A stretch of 64,000 nucleotides of DNA. It comes from Nocardia sp. BMG51109. GTDB taxonomy: Bacteria > Actinomycetota > Actinomycetes > Mycobacteriales > Mycobacteriaceae. The notes under the pieces were generated by a model. The model worked only from the letters and a program-made list of their open reading frames with translations. It searched no databases and had not been told where the DNA came from. The translations under genes were made by a program, and so were the position numbers. The stretch is from NCBI RefSeq assembly GCF_000526215.1, contig NZ_JAFQ01000004.1, forward strand, positions 4,712,001 through 4,776,000, given 5' to 3'. Shown here piece after piece: positions 8,024 through 16,030 of this stretch (position 1 is the stretch's first letter; every line of letters begins with the position of its first letter).

Positions 8024-8155
8024 CCCGTGCTCGGTGCCCGGAGCACAGTCGTTCGGTACGGGGCGCGCAGTCGTTCCGTACGAGGGACACAGTCGTTCGG
8101 TATGGGGTCGCAGTCGCTCGGTATCAGGGGCGCCGTCGCTCGGTACCAGGGACAC
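8024..8155. repeat. About 22-bp degenerate tandem repeats, five units
   Basis: Units beginning CAGTCGTTCGGTACGGGG start at about 8046, 8068, 8090 and 8111, with a fifth at about 8134. Lengths are 21-23 bp, and the core is CAGTCGYTCGGTAYSRGGG. A weaker copy (CCGTGCTCGGTGCCCGG) precedes them. There are no unique spacers, so it is not CRISPR. The periodicity of about two helical turns would place copies on one face of the DNA. Confidence 0.75.
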
Positions 8156-8280
8156 AGCGCGGAGCAGAAGGCCGGTGGACATCGCGGCGTTCGCCGTCCG
8201 GCCGTCCGGGTGATCGGCCGAGCCGCACGACCTTTCGCGGATTGCTGCGCGCGGGTGATCTTCCGGCGTACAACGGAGAT

Positions 8281-9228
8281 GTGAGGGCTTCCAAGTATTT
8301 GGCCGCGCTCTTGGGCGTGGTGCTGTCCACGGTCGCGACGTGTCTGCTCTCCACCGGTCCGGCCGCGGCGGCGGGTGCGGGGGTGGTCGGCGAGAGTTCC
8401 CTGGGCGGATCCGTGTCGCAGGTGGACGTGTACTCGCCGGCGATGGATCGGGTGGTGAGCAACAGGGTGATCCGCGCCGCCGGGGACGGCCCGGCGCCCA
8501 CGCTGTATCTGCTCACCGGTATCGGCGGCGGTCTGGACGGGATCTCCTGGTGGGACGATACGGATGTCCGGGAGTTCTTCGCCGACAAGCACGTCAACGT
8601 GGTGATGCCGATCGGCGGCGCCTACAGCATGTACACCGACTGGCTCGCGGAGGATGCCGTGGTCAGCCGGGGCCGCTGGCAGACCTATCTTACTCGGGAA
8701 CTGCCGACGGCCCTCGATCCGCATCTGGGCGCCACCGGCCGCAATGCCGTCGCCGGGGTGTCGATGAGCGCCGCGTCCGCGATAGATCTGGCCATTCAGG
8801 CTCCCGGGCGGTACAGCGCCGTCGCGGCCTACAGCGGGTGCCCCTGGTCGGCGGATCCCGTCGGGACCGGCCTGATCACGGCCCAGCTCGCGCGCGGTGG
8901 CGCCAACCCCGTGAACATGTGGGGCGTGCCCGGCACCGCGGTCTGGCAGGCACACGACGCGTTCGCCAGGGCTCCCGCGCTGGCGGGCAAGTCCGTCTAT
9001 CTGTCGGCGGGCTCCGGTACTCCGGGCCGGGTCGATCAGGGCGGCCTGCCGTTCCCGCCGGTGGAGGCGATCGCCAGCTCGTGCACCGGCGCCTTCGCCG
9101 GACGGCTCGCGCAGGTCGGCGTGCCCGCGACCTTCGTGAACCGGTCGGAGGGCGCACACACCTGGGGCCAGTTCGAGGCGGACCTGCATGACTCCTGGCC
9201 GCAGCTGGCCGCCGCGCTCGGCGCCTGA
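8281..9228 (+). CDS. Exported mycolyltransferase/antigen-85-like esterase
   Basis: 315 residues. An N-terminal signal peptide (VRASKYLAALLGVVL..., cleavage near the PAAAAG stretch) is followed by an alpha/beta-hydrolase of the esterase/Ag85 group. The segment TLYLLTGIGGGLDGISWW, a nucleophile motif AVAGVSMSAAS (Ser161, compare GLSMAASS of Ag85) and a late His in EGAHTWGQ (near 297) make up the catalytic set. Ag85 enzymes move mycolic acids between trehalose mycolates and arabinogalactan outside the membrane. Start GTG at 8281 is preceded by CGGAG at very short spacing, so initiation is uncertain, but the signal peptide fits this codon. A feruloyl-esterase-like role remains possible. Confidence 0.82.
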   Translation: MRASKYLAALLGVVLSTVATCLLSTGPAAAAGAGVVGESSLGGSVSQVDVYSPAMDRVVSNRVIRAAGDGPAPTLYLLTGIGGGLDGISWWDDTDVREFFADKHVNVVMPIGGAYSMYTDWLAEDAVVSRGRWQTYLTRELPTALDPHLGATGRNAVAGVSMSAASAIDLAIQAPGRYSAVAAYSGCPWSADPVGTGLITAQLARGGANPVNMWGVPGTAVWQAHDAFARAPALAGKSVYLSAGSGTPGRVDQGGLPFPPVEAIASSCTGAFAGRLAQVGVPATFVNRSEGAHTWGQFEADLHDSWPQLAAALGA

Positions 9229-9837
9229 GGAACAACGCGCTCGGCGCCGGGAAACTACGAATTGTTCATAAGAACCGGCCCGCGCAGCCTACCGAGGCCC
9301 TGGGCACCCCGCCGAACTCATCATGGCCGCGGCCGCTCTCGGCACGACGGCCGAAAGAGGCTGGGCCTCAGCAGTATCCGCTGACTGCGATCGACGCACG
9401 CATGCTTGCCCGGTTCGTCACCGGCGCCGGGAGCCCGGGACCGACGTGCGGTGATCGCCTGCGGCGCACGGCCTCAGCGCACGTTCGTGCCGGGGTCCAT
9501 GAGTGCGCTGACGAGGTGCGGCCGGCGTCGGCAGATCAATGCCCGTTGTCCCGATGCGTGTGCCAACTCTTCGTCCCACGGTGGGTCCGCTGGTCGCGCG
9601 GTGGGAGGTGGCGCTCCGCGAGCACGTGTGCGAGCCGGGTGCTGCCGACATGGTCGATCCGTGTTGCGATCCGGCCGCGGGCGGTCGTGAGCCTGGGCCC
9701 GGTGCCGCGCATGGCCGGGCGGAGGTAGCGTTGATGGTGCTCGGTCCGCCGGATCCTGCCCGGCGGCGGGCTATGGCGTATGCGTATCCGGCAGAAATTC
9801 CCCGGGCCGGATAGTCGAGGGTGAGGAGTGCGCATCC
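9229..9837. other. 600-bp stretch with no clear gene
   Basis: Between the esterase and the SLOG-like gene. Several overlapping open frames exist on both strands, as expected at this GC content. Only the one at 9539-9814 has spacing that suggests linkage to the next gene. No strong repeat or RNA was seen. Confidence 0.5.
9539..9814 (+). CDS. Possible small protein upstream of the SLOG-like gene
   Basis: 91 codons (a second ATG at 9554 is also possible). It ends 23 bp before the next gene, whose GAGGAG ribosome site fills the gap. Composition is Ala/Pro/Arg-rich and no family is recognised; the upstream ribosome site is weak. It is listed because its stop is placed like an operon partner. It could equally be a chance frame. 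Confidence 0.28.
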   Translation: MPVVPMRVPTLRPTVGPLVARWEVALREHVCEPGAADMVDPCCDPAAGGREPGPGAAHGRAEVALMVLGPPDPARRRAMAYAYPAEIPRAG

Positions 9838-10314
9838 ATGACCCGGATCGGCATCACCGGCCACACCGGGCTCACGGCCGCCACCACCCGCCTCGTGCAG
9901 GACGCCCTCGCGGGCCGGCTGCACGTCTGCGGCTCGGGGCTCGTCGGGATGAGCTGCCTGGCGCCCGGTGCGGACCAGGTATTCGCCGACACCGTTCTCA
10001 CCCTCGGCGGCAGGCTCGAGGTCATTCTTCCCGCGAACCGCTACCGCGACAACGCGATTGCGGCCGCGCAGCGCCCGGCCTTCGACACCCTGCTGCACCG
10101 CGCCGCGACCGTGCGGGTGATGCCCTATGCCGAACCGTCGCCCGCCGCGTACCGGGCCGCCAATGCAGCTCTCCTCGCCGACGTCGACCGGTTGTTCGCG
10201 GTGTGGGACGGCAGCGACGGCGAACCCGGCGGCACCTCCGACGCCGTCGCCGCGGCACTACGCCGCGGCGTCCCGGTCGACATCGTCTGGCCCGAGGGCG
10301 CGCGACGCGAATAG
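9838..10314 (+). CDS. SLOG (DprA/LOG-like) superfamily protein
   Basis: 158 residues with a Rossmann-type nucleotide-binding layout. It begins MTRIGITGHTGL, followed by MSCLAPGADQVFADTVL, LEVILPANRYRDN and a C-terminal WDGSDGEPGGTSDAVAAAL. The GxTGHT start, the LAPGADQ segment and the late GGTSD turn match small SLOG proteins, which bind nucleotides or ADP-ribose-like ligands. GAGGAG lies 9 nt before the ATG. It ends 1 bp from the convergent FAD oxidoreductase. A ligand or pathway cannot be named. Confidence 0.65.
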   Translation: MTRIGITGHTGLTAATTRLVQDALAGRLHVCGSGLVGMSCLAPGADQVFADTVLTLGGRLEVILPANRYRDNAIAAAQRPAFDTLLHRAATVRVMPYAEPSPAAYRAANAALLADVDRLFAVWDGSDGEPGGTSDAVAAALRRGVPVDIVWPEGARRE

Positions 10315-10315
10315 C

Positions 10316-12136
10316 TCATCCCAGGTCGAGCGCGTGGGGTCGGCCGGCGCGATAGCGGGCCAGATCGGCGGCCTTGAACGCCTCGACCTCGGGCGGCCGG
10401 TAGCCGTCGAACAGCGGTGCGCGGTGCTCGGTGGAGCCCGCCTCGTCGAGCAGCGCGTTGACCGCGTGGCGCGCGGCCTCGTTGGCCGCCTCCATCGAGG
10501 CGAAATCGACGTTCTTCGGCGCTTGCACATAGTCGGCCGCGAGAAACAGGTTCGGGATCGCGGTCTTCGCCGTCGGGCGGTCGTACCAGGAGCCGACGCT
10601 GTTGACGAAGAACAGTTCGTCGTCGGCGGCCCGCGGGGTGCCGAGATCGGTGACGGCGGGGCCGATGTAGTACGACTCGATCAGGTTGTCCGTGAGCACG
10701 GCGGGGCCGGTGCCGTTGAGGTGCGCCTTCATCTGCGCCCAGGTCTCGTCGGCGAGTTCCTGTGGGGTGCAGTCCTTGGCGAGCTTGCCGTAGAGCATCC
10801 CGGGCGTATCGGTCCAGTCCGACACCACGACCGAGAACGACTCCTTCTCCGCGCCGCTACCCCAGGTCGCGGCGAAATTCTCGCGCCAGAACTGCGATTG
10901 CGAGATCGATACCAGCTTCCAGGGCGAGTCGATGTAGGCGATGTGCCCGGCGATACCGGGAAGCTCCCGGTTGAGGTAATACTGGATCCCCGCCGACCAA
11001 GTGGTTTGCAGCGCAGTCAGTTTCCCGAATCCGGGATCGGCGGCGAGCAGCTCCGGCGTGGACAGGATCGGCCGCGCGCGTTCCAGCGGCACACTGAGAA
11101 CGAACCAGTCCGCGGTCACCGTTTCCGTGCCGCGGGGACCCTCGATTCGTGCGGCGGCGATCCGGTCGTCCCGCACGGTGAGCCCGGTGACCTCGGCGGG
11201 CGTCCGGATGTCGACACCCAGGCCGCGCAGATAGCGCTCCCACGGGTCGATCCAGGCATCGTTGGTGGGCGCGTTCATGATTCGGTTGAGCTGTCCGTCG
11301 CTGCCGGGATAGTCGAGTGCGGAGTAGAAGATCGCCTCGAGCCCCTGCCCGATGGTGCGCGCGCTGCCCACCTGTGCCTTCAGCGCCTCGATGATCTGCG
11401 ACTGCTGACCGAAGAGTCGTTGGTAGTTCACCGATTTGGTCTCGGCGCGGATGAAGTCCCACCAGGTGATGAACTCCCACTGGCCGAAGCGACGCTCATC
11501 GCAGCTGGTCAGGAAGATCAGCATGCGATCGGCGAGGTAGGCCTGCTCCGCGGGCGAGATATCGACCCCGGCCTGGAGCGCGCCGAGGACGGCCTGCCGG
11601 AGCCCGTCGAGATCGTCGAACGTATTCGTGATCCCGGCGGGTACGCCGAGGCCGAACCGCCCCCCGTCCCGGGCCAGCATGACGTAGTCGACCACCGTGA
11701 GGTTGTCGAAAACACCCCGGGGATTGCCGGGAAACGGAATGCGGCGCAACGTATCCGGAAGATGCCGGTAGAAGCCGAAGTAGCCCCGATGCCCGTGTTC
11801 GCCGGGAAGATCGCGGCGCCCGCCCCGCCCGGTATCGGGCACGGCCAGGCTTCTCGCCTTGCCCCCGAGCGCCTTTCGCTCATAGACGGTGACATCGAAC
11901 CCCCGCTCGGCAAGTTCGTGCGCCACCGTCAGCCCGGCCACACCCCCACCGAGCACGGCCACCGTCTGCCGCCGCCCACCCGGCCGGGAGCCCGCGGAGG
12001 GCGCCCCGAACGTCAGCCCCAGCCCGGCCGCACCCACCGCGCCCCCGGCTGCCTGAAGCAGCTTCCTTCTACTGAATTGTCGGACACTTAATGTTGACTT
12101 AGGCGCGGACGATGGTAGCGGCAACATATCGGACAT
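10316..12136 (-). CDS. Tat-exported FAD-dependent oxidoreductase (desaturase-like)
   Basis: 606 residues. A twin-arginine signal (FSRRKLLQAAGGAVGAAG, residues 20-40) is followed by an FAD-binding Rossmann motif (TVAVLGGGVAGLTVAHELAE) and the YERKALGGKARS pattern of the phytoene-desaturase/amine-oxidase superfamily. The C-terminal FLAADYVQAP...ASMEAANEAARHAV segment is the second FAD contact typical of the group. The folded flavoprotein would be exported. The ATG at 12136 has AGGACGGA upstream; the frame is open 22 codons further, but those are not protein-like. Two palindromes lie 80-125 bp upstream. The substrate is unknown; isoprenoid or carotenoid-type lipids are likely by family. Confidence 0.82.
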   Translation of the reverse strand: MSDMLPLPSSAPKSTLSVRQFSRRKLLQAAGGAVGAAGLGLTFGAPSAGSRPGGRRQTVAVLGGGVAGLTVAHELAERGFDVTVYERKALGGKARSLAVPDTGRGGRRDLPGEHGHRGYFGFYRHLPDTLRRIPFPGNPRGVFDNLTVVDYVMLARDGGRFGLGVPAGITNTFDDLDGLRQAVLGALQAGVDISPAEQAYLADRMLIFLTSCDERRFGQWEFITWWDFIRAETKSVNYQRLFGQQSQIIEALKAQVGSARTIGQGLEAIFYSALDYPGSDGQLNRIMNAPTNDAWIDPWERYLRGLGVDIRTPAEVTGLTVRDDRIAAARIEGPRGTETVTADWFVLSVPLERARPILSTPELLAADPGFGKLTALQTTWSAGIQYYLNRELPGIAGHIAYIDSPWKLVSISQSQFWRENFAATWGSGAEKESFSVVVSDWTDTPGMLYGKLAKDCTPQELADETWAQMKAHLNGTGPAVLTDNLIESYYIGPAVTDLGTPRAADDELFFVNSVGSWYDRPTAKTAIPNLFLAADYVQAPKNVDFASMEAANEAARHAVNALLDEAGSTEHRAPLFDGYRPPEVEAFKAADLARYRAGRPHALDLG

Positions 12137-12216
12137 GACGCAGTTCCGTCCTGTACTAGAGCGTTCTACTGGGTTGACACGCCCGCGATCCTTCGGCCAC
12201 ACTGCCGCGCGCGGAG

Positions 12217-12236
12217 GCCCGACTCCCGAGTCGGGC
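12217..12236. promoter_or_regulatory. 20-bp palindrome
   Basis: GCCCGACTC-CC-GAGTCGGGC, perfect 9-bp arms separated by two bases. It directly abuts the AT-rich operator at 12238. The short centre argues for a protein site rather than a terminator hairpin. Confidence 0.4.
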
Positions 12237-12237
12237 T

Positions 12238-12260
12238 ATGTTCATTGAGAGAATGAACAT
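12238..12260. promoter_or_regulatory. TetR-type operator candidate
   Basis: ATGTTCATT-N5-AATGAACAT, perfect 9-bp arms and 23 bp in all, in the size range of TetR-family operators. It is about 100 bp upstream of the oxidoreductase ATG on the minus strand. No TetR gene is adjacent in the window. Confidence 0.6.
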
Positions 12261-12451
12261 TAACTTAATGCGGCCAACCTACCAGGTTTTGCCGGAATGC
12301 CAACTGTGACAGCCTCTTTGGTGGTGATCTACGCCACAGGGATGGGGCGGTAACCCGATCGCCGAGAACTCGCTGACTGACCGCCTCCGCGTCGCCGCGT
12401 TCCGCTCGCCGCTGAGCGCGTCGTCGAGCGACGGCACTGTGTCCCGTCGGC

Positions 12452-13633
12452 TCACCGCAGTTCGAGGGCGGCCAAGGCGAGGGACAGTTCCACGTAGGAG
12501 CGCTGGCCTTCCAGAGGCCGGCCGAGCAGTGTCGAAATCCGTTGCAGGCGGTTGATGACCGTGTTGCGGTGGCAGTGCAGGAGCGGGGCGGCGTTGGCGG
12601 CGGAGCAGTTCTCCGCCAGCCAGGCGGCCAAGGTGTCCAGGAGAACGTCACGCTCCTTGACAGGTAATTCGAGGACGGGCCCGAGGGTGTGTTGCGACAG
12701 CAGGTCGGTCAGGTCGGGGGAGCGGACGAGGAGCGCCTCCGGGTAGCGGTCGTCCAGCGAGACCAAACCCGTTGCGTCGCCGGGCAATGTCTCCAGTGCG
12801 ACGAGCGCCAGCGCGTGCGCCGAGTCCACGTGTGCCAGACCGGGTACCGCGGGTGAGGCGCCGGCACGGCCGCGGATGAGGGGCCGGAGCTGGTTCATCA
12901 CGGCGGCGCCGTCGCGGTGCTCCAGGGACACCAGGCCGATCGTGGTGTCCACCCGGTCGTGCCACACCGAGTGAATTCCCCATGCGGACAACGTCGTTTC
13001 GGCGCCCGCGCGCAGCGGCCGGCCGTCTCCGCGCGCCGCGACCACGAGGTACGCACCGGTCGTCGGCAGGTTCAGCTCGCGTGCGGCCCGGGCCGCGAAG
13101 ACCGCGTCGTGTGCCCGCCCGGCCAGCAGATCCTCGATCAGCGCGTGCCGGCGGCGCTCGTCGCTGCGCACCCGCTCGAGTTCGGTGTTGCGGTAGGAGG
13201 TGACAAGCGCGGACGACAGGCCGTCGATCACCGTCCACATCGCCGTACCGGCCTCCCGGATCTCCTGCGGTCCGGCGTCCTCGGCCTGGTCCAGCAGCGC
13301 TTCCCAGACGATCCCGCCGCCGAGCCGGAACGTGCGCAGCATCGCCTCCATCGGAACGCCCTGGTCGGCGCGGCGCCTGCCGATCGACGCCGCCACGTCG
13401 TCGCGTTCCGGATCGCCCGCCGCCCCGGCCAGTAGATCCAGGATCCGGGTCAGATACCGCTTGCAGCCGTCCCGCAGATCCGCCCGCGGGACCGAGGTGT
13501 AATCGGTCCACTCCGGGTTGTCGGTGAAGATCGCCGAGATCAACCGCCTGGTCAGCACCGGAATATCCGTCCGGCAGGCGTCCGCGAGCCGCCGGGTGCC
13601 CGGAGTCGAGAGTGCTGGGTGCGGCGCCGCCAT
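12452..13633 (-). CDS. PucR/CdaR-family transcriptional regulator
   Basis: 393 residues. The N-terminal half is a helical sensor-like region (LADACRTDIPVLTRRLISAIF, ADQGVPMEAMLRTFRLGG), then a CdaR-type degenerate GGDEF-like middle. The C-terminal helix-turn-helix characteristic of PucR (LHCHRNTVINRLQRISTLLGRPL) ends in SYVELSLALAAL. Proteins of this layout regulate catabolic operons. It neighbours the Tat oxidoreductase to the left and the purine block to the right, so its target is not decided by context. The ATG at 13633 begins MAAPHPALSTPGTRRL. Confidence 0.85.
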   Translation of the reverse strand: MAAPHPALSTPGTRRLADACRTDIPVLTRRLISAIFTDNPEWTDYTSVPRADLRDGCKRYLTRILDLLAGAAGDPERDDVAASIGRRRADQGVPMEAMLRTFRLGGGIVWEALLDQAEDAGPQEIREAGTAMWTVIDGLSSALVTSYRNTELERVRSDERRRHALIEDLLAGRAHDAVFAARAARELNLPTTGAYLVVAARGDGRPLRAGAETTLSAWGIHSVWHDRVDTTIGLVSLEHRDGAAVMNQLRPLIRGRAGASPAVPGLAHVDSAHALALVALETLPGDATGLVSLDDRYPEALLVRSPDLTDLLSQHTLGPVLELPVKERDVLLDTLAAWLAENCSAANAAPLLHCHRNTVINRLQRISTLLGRPLEGQRSYVELSLALAALELR

Positions 13634-13883
13634 GACGCCCCACGCTACCGCGGGCGAGAGCCGCCGACCTCGGGTGGTTTCTCCGTGTTTCCGGCGGAGA
13701 ATACCGGGGGCGGGCGGGTTTGGTCGCCGCGCGGCCCGGATATTCCAGGGCGGAAAGCGGAAATGCCATCATCCGGATGCCGACGGTATCGAGCGGGTGG
13801 CCCGGCATTTGCGACTGTCGCCGGCGGCTTGGCGATCATGGGTTTTCCGGATCCGTGTGCCGTCGACGGGGAGGCGAGGCGGA

Positions 13884-14228
13884 ATGCACGGGTACAGCAG
13901 CGACCTGCCGGTGGGTTGTGCGGACAGAGTCGGCGAATGTCGGTGTAATACTGCCCTATTCGCGGGAATCGCCGATCAGTTGGTGCGGCAGCTGTTCGAT
14001 ATCGGGCTGCGGCTGGACACCGTCGCCGCGACCTTCGACAGCGATGAGCCGCCGGCGGCGCGGCTGGACAAGACCCAGGCCGCACTCACCGAGATCCTCG
14101 ACGGGCTCGACCGCATGATTCGCGATACGGGCCTGGCCATGCTCTCGGTGACGGCGGCGCTACCCGAGGTGGAACTGGTCCGCCGGCGGCCGCCGAGCGC
14201 GGTCCGCCGAGGCGGCCCTCCGGCGTGA
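13884..14228 (+). CDS. Small protein resembling a histidine-kinase dimerisation helix pair
   Basis: 114 residues from ATG 13884, with GGAGG and GAGGCGGA upstream. The middle part, IADQLVRQLFDIGLRLD...DKTQAALTEILDGLDRMIRDTGL, looks like the two-helix dimerisation domain of NarL-type sensor kinases (HisKA_3), including the spacing of hydrophobics. No kinase ATPase domain follows, and I do not see the phospho-accepting His in the usual place. It could be a stand-alone partner for a kinase, a decayed kinase or a coincidental coiled coil. It lies convergent to the second PucR gene, 6 bp from its end. Confidence 0.5.
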   Translation: MHGYSSDLPVGCADRVGECRCNTALFAGIADQLVRQLFDIGLRLDTVAATFDSDEPPAARLDKTQAALTEILDGLDRMIRDTGLAMLSVTAALPEVELVRRRPPSAVRRGGPPA

Positions 14229-14234
14229 CGCGGC

Positions 14235-15734
14235 TCAGCGCAGGGCGAGTGCGAGGAAGAAATCCACCCGGTCGGCGAGCCGGGACAGGTCGCGTCCGGT
14301 CAGCTCCTCGATGCGGGCGATCCGGTAGCGCATCGTGTTGACGTGCACATGCAGCAGCTCGGCGCTGCGGGCCCAGGCCCCCGAGGTCTCCAGGAAGGTT
14401 TCGAGGGTGTGCACCAGGTCGGAGCTGTTGTCGCGGTCGTAGGTGATCAGTGGATCCAGTAGGCGCAACCGGAACATCCGCCGCACCTCGTCGGGCACGC
14501 TGGCCAGCAGCATCATGTGGGTGGCCAGCTCGTCGTGGCCGACCACGCAGGCCGGCCGCTGCCGGTCGGCGGCCACGCGCCGGGCGTGCCGGGCCTCGTC
14601 GACCGCGCCGCGCAGCGACTCGCCGTCGACGATGCCGCTGACCCCGATCGACAGCCGGCTCTCGCCCAGGCCCGGTTCCAGGGTGTCGAGCGCGGTGTGG
14701 ATGGCGTCGAGCACGGACGTGTCGGCGGGGATCAGCGCGATCGCCTCACCGTCCACCACGCCGACGGCCGGCGTTCTGCCGGAAAGGATTTCGCGCAGCA
14801 GCGACCGTAATTCCCCGGGCCGCAAGCCGTTTTCCGCCGCGGCCGCCACGGCGATGTGGCTGTCGGCGGAACCGAGCCCGGTGAGCTCGAGACGCGAAAT
14901 GATCTCCGCCGGTTTGGTATCGGAGACGATCAACTGAATCAGCTCCTCGGCCAGCCGGCCCTCCGCGCTCTGCCGATCGTCCTGCCGGGCGCGTTCCAGC
15001 GAGACCACCGCGGCCAGCTCGCCGGTCAGGGCGCGGCGTTCCTCCGGCCAGTCGGCGCAGTCGGCGTCGAATATCAGCAGCCAGTCGGCGGCACGGGAGG
15101 TGCCGTGCTCGTCGACGGCGAACAGCGAGTAGGGGCGTTCGCCGGCGGTGATCACGCAGGGCAGGCGCCGGGCGCTGAGGAATGCGGCGACGGCCCCGCC
15201 GGGCGGTGCCGATGGCGGCCCGGCCACCACGCGCCCGGTCGAGGACATCACCCAGCAGCGCATCCCGAGATCGCGTTCGATCAGTTCCAGGACCGAGCCG
15301 AGCCCGGCACCGGAGACCAGCTGCCGGTGCCGGTCCAGGATGGCCGACAAATCGGTAGCCCGCCCGGTGGACAGTTCCCGGGTGATCCGCTCGGTGACCG
15401 CCGCGAACGCCACGTTCGTGTCCACCCGGAACAGCGGGATGCGGTACCGGCGGCAGGCGTCCACGACGTCCTCGGGCGGGGCGCCGTAGCGGGCGTCCCC
15501 CGTGGCCAGCGCCGCCACCTTGGCCCGGGCGAGCGACGCGACGAAACGCTCACTGTCCTCCGGTGTGCTCCGCCACTGCATGCCGGTGAGGACCAGCTCG
15601 CCGCCGGACAGGTACCGGCTCGGATCGAGCAGATCCTGGGTGACCACCCAGCGCACGAACCGGTCGAGCTCTTCCTCCCCGGTGACGAGCTCCAGACCCA
15701 GATCCGTCATGGCGAGCAGGGAACGAAGGCGCAT
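14235..15734 (-). CDS. PucR-type regulator of the purine-catabolism operon
   Basis: 499 residues in the classical PucR order. The N-terminal purine-catabolism regulatory domain (MRLRSLLAMTDLGLELVTGE, DPSRYLSGGELVLTGMQW) is followed by a CdaR GGDEF-like domain (SRLSIGVSGIVDGESLRGAVDEA) and a C-terminal helix-turn-helix (LHVHVNTMRYRIARIEEL). I start it at ATG 15734, where the domain begins; the frame is open 11 codons more. It is divergent from the xanthine dehydrogenase operon. PucR proteins in Bacillus and Streptomyces control purine degradation, so local control is likely, perhaps through the palindrome at 15885. Confidence 0.88.
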   Translation of the reverse strand: MRLRSLLAMTDLGLELVTGEEELDRFVRWVVTQDLLDPSRYLSGGELVLTGMQWRSTPEDSERFVASLARAKVAALATGDARYGAPPEDVVDACRRYRIPLFRVDTNVAFAAVTERITRELSTGRATDLSAILDRHRQLVSGAGLGSVLELIERDLGMRCWVMSSTGRVVAGPPSAPPGGAVAAFLSARRLPCVITAGERPYSLFAVDEHGTSRAADWLLIFDADCADWPEERRALTGELAAVVSLERARQDDRQSAEGRLAEELIQLIVSDTKPAEIISRLELTGLGSADSHIAVAAAAENGLRPGELRSLLREILSGRTPAVGVVDGEAIALIPADTSVLDAIHTALDTLEPGLGESRLSIGVSGIVDGESLRGAVDEARHARRVAADRQRPACVVGHDELATHMMLLASVPDEVRRMFRLRLLDPLITYDRDNSSDLVHTLETFLETSGAWARSAELLHVHVNTMRYRIARIEELTGRDLSRLADRVDFFLALALR

Positions 15735-15884
15735 AGTCGCCGACGCTAACAGCAGCCGGTCCGGCACCGGTCGAATCGGGCGCGGCTGGCGGACGCCATT
15801 GCGTCGTTACCGGCGCAATGCGGTCGTGACCGTGGGAAACCCGGCCGTCATACGGTTTGGAGATAAGCACAAATACCGGCGTGT

Positions 15885-15901
15885 GAACCGTGGCACGGTT
15901 C
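15885..15901. promoter_or_regulatory. Operator candidate for the xanthine dehydrogenase operon
   Basis: GAACCGTGGCACGGTTC, perfect 7-bp arms around GGC, in the 296-bp region between the divergent PucR gene and the xdh operon. A further half-site-like ACGGTTT lies at about 15852. Position and symmetry suggest a site for the adjacent PucR. Confidence 0.5.
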
Positions 15902-16030
15902 GTCGGTCCGGTCGTGGCAGCGACCCCCTCCGCGCGGGTGTACTCGAGGGACACCGATTCTTGCCGATGGAGGTTTCATGGCGCAGAAGTTTCCCGGGCG
16001 CCCGCCCGCGGCAGGCTGGGGGGAGTGACG

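Larger units (their letters stand above)
7807..8280. other. Divergent regulatory region, lpd operon / Ag85-like gene
   Basis: 474 bp between two diverging genes. It contains a 12-bp perfect palindrome (7954-7965) and a block of about 22-bp tandem repeats (8024-8155). Open frames run across it only because the repeats lack stops. No gene is supported. Confidence 0.6.
12137..12451. other. Regulatory intergenic region with two palindromes
   Basis: 315 bp between the oxidoreductase start and the 3' end of the PucR-like gene. It is locally AT-richer around 12238-12270 and holds two adjacent symmetric sites (12217-12236, 12238-12260). No gene is supported; a 128-codon frame on the minus strand overlaps the PucR coding end. 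Confidence 0.6.

Noticed and set aside
8024..8155. Possible CRISPR array
   Set aside because: The repeats are directly adjacent, 21-23 bp and degenerate, with no unique spacers and no cas genes.
9402..9728. 108-codon plus-strand frame in the 9.2-9.8 kb gap
   Set aside because: No ribosome site, composition rich in Arg/Ser/Val with no motif, and it overlaps another frame of equal quality.
10127..12091. 654-codon plus-strand frame opposite the Tat oxidoreductase
   Set aside because: The opposite strand encodes a complete FAD enzyme with signal peptide; this frame has no recognisable motif.
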